NCBI GenBank assembly: GCA_024421085.1
Contig: JAHQYN010000013.1
Coordinates: 1-47,744, forward strand
Length of the DNA: 47,744 nucleotides
Direction: 5' to 3'
Origin: Acidimicrobiia bacterium
GTDB lineage: Bacteria; Actinomycetota; Acidimicrobiia; Acidimicrobiales; Aldehydirespiratoraceae
The position numbers and the translations under genes were made by a program. Under the pieces are notes generated by a model. That model saw nothing but the letters and a program-made list of their open reading frames with translations. It did not search any database and was not told the origin of the DNA. Position 1 is the stretch's first letter, and every line of letters begins with the position of its first letter. Shown here piece after piece: positions 47,453 through 47,744 of the stretch.

Positions 47453-47744
47453 CTAGGCGGTCAGGGAGCGGTAGAGGTTGGCTAGGAACTTGGCCATCTG
47501 TTCACGGGTGACCAGTTCTTCGGGCGAGTAGGTGGTGGCGCTGGTGCCGGTCGTGATCTCGAGGCCGTATATGCGGCCCACATCGTCATGTGCGAAGGAG
47601 TCCTCAGCCACGTCGGTGAACGGTGTGGCCACCACCGGGGCGGCAGCGCCGTTCAGCTCCTCATACAACCTGGCCAGAAACGACGCCATCTGCGCACGGG
47701 TGACCGGGGCGGTCGGCGAATAGGTGGTGGCGCTGGTGCCGGTC
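47453..47744 (-). CDS. SLH-domain surface protein, C-terminal part
   Basis: The last 96 residues of a protein that enters from beyond the window. It contains one complete and one partial S-layer-homology-type repeat: TGTSATTYSPTAPVTRAQMASFLARLYEEL, then FTDVAEDSFAHDDVGRIYGLEITTGTSATTYSP and VTREQMAKFLANLYRSL before the stop. SLH repeats anchor proteins to the cell wall or occur at the ends of secreted enzymes. The rest of the protein, and so its activity, is not visible. It is convergent with mftC. Confidence 0.85.
   Translation of the reverse strand, partial: TGTSATTYSPTAPVTRAQMASFLARLYEELNGAAAPVVATPFTDVAEDSFAHDDVGRIYGLEITTGTSATTYSPEELVTREQMAKFLANLYRSLTA

Overview
The window is high-GC DNA from an actinobacterium, most likely a member of the class Acidimicrobiia (inference). 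The supporting signs are a mycofactocin start cluster (mftABC), an actinobacterial ferrochelatase ending in CAPGCC, a SepX/GlpR-like membrane protein beside moeA, S-layer-homology repeats, many GTG starts, and at least eleven genes whose TANNNT -10 box lies only 6-7 nt before the start codon (leaderless mRNAs). No phage, insertion sequence, CRISPR array or rRNA was seen; one tRNA-Ala(CGC) is present.

Layout. 1-5.2 kb: a folD remnant, a crotonase, valS with an Asp/Ala-rich repeat insertion, and a threonine aldolase. 5.2-9.1 kb: a poly-C tract, an orphan AbiEi-type protein with a tiny Cys-rich partner, a beta-propeller-like protein of unknown role and a ROK kinase lacking the usual zinc ligands. 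9.1-16.3 kb: a branched-chain-amino-acid-type (HAAT) ABC importer built as two polyproteins, LivH-LivM-LivG and an MFS permease fused to LivF, plus a divergent lipoprotein receptor; 21-bp repeats sit between the divergent genes. 16.6-22.1 kb: a CPA2 antiporter, the tRNA, and sepX-moaC-moaA-moeA-plsY on the minus strand. 22.1-30.9 kb: an FmdB-like protein, a SAF-domain protein, uppP-tldE-tldD, a PAP2 enzyme, a coiled-coil membrane protein, dxs and nfuA. 30.9-38 kb: a damaged AbiE-type module whose antitoxin carries a transposase-like zinc ribbon, a drug-type ABC exporter, ferrochelatase, a parA broken by a 53-bp duplication, and a RecB-family nuclease. 38-44.1 kb: a second type IIA topoisomerase pair flanking a thioredoxin-like lipoprotein. 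44.5-47.7 kb: mutM, mftA-mftB-mftC and the end of an SLH-domain protein.

The strongest discovery is at 40229-41539. An in-frame TGA at 41228 stands exactly where the first cysteine of a thioredoxin CxxC motif belongs (WAPH-U-PTC). It is followed at once by a 13-bp hairpin with a bulged U and a G-first loop, as expected of a bacterial SECIS. This looks like a selenocysteine-containing, lipid-anchored thioredoxin on a very long Thr-rich stalk. Both neighbouring topoisomerase genes carry a perfect CGAAC-N4-GTTCG motif (actinobacterial LexA box) just downstream of a -10 box, suggesting an SOS-controlled second topoisomerase.

Almost every intergenic gap over about 100 bp contains tandem or direct repeats (periods about 15, 18, 21, 23, 32, 34, 38, 41, 50, 53, 61, 65 and 95 bp). 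Several have spread into coding sequence (valS, parA, hemH, mftB, the 36.5-kb gene and the Thr-rich stalk). Local duplication appears to be a major force in this genome. All functional calls rest on reading the sequence and on family knowledge; no database search was run.
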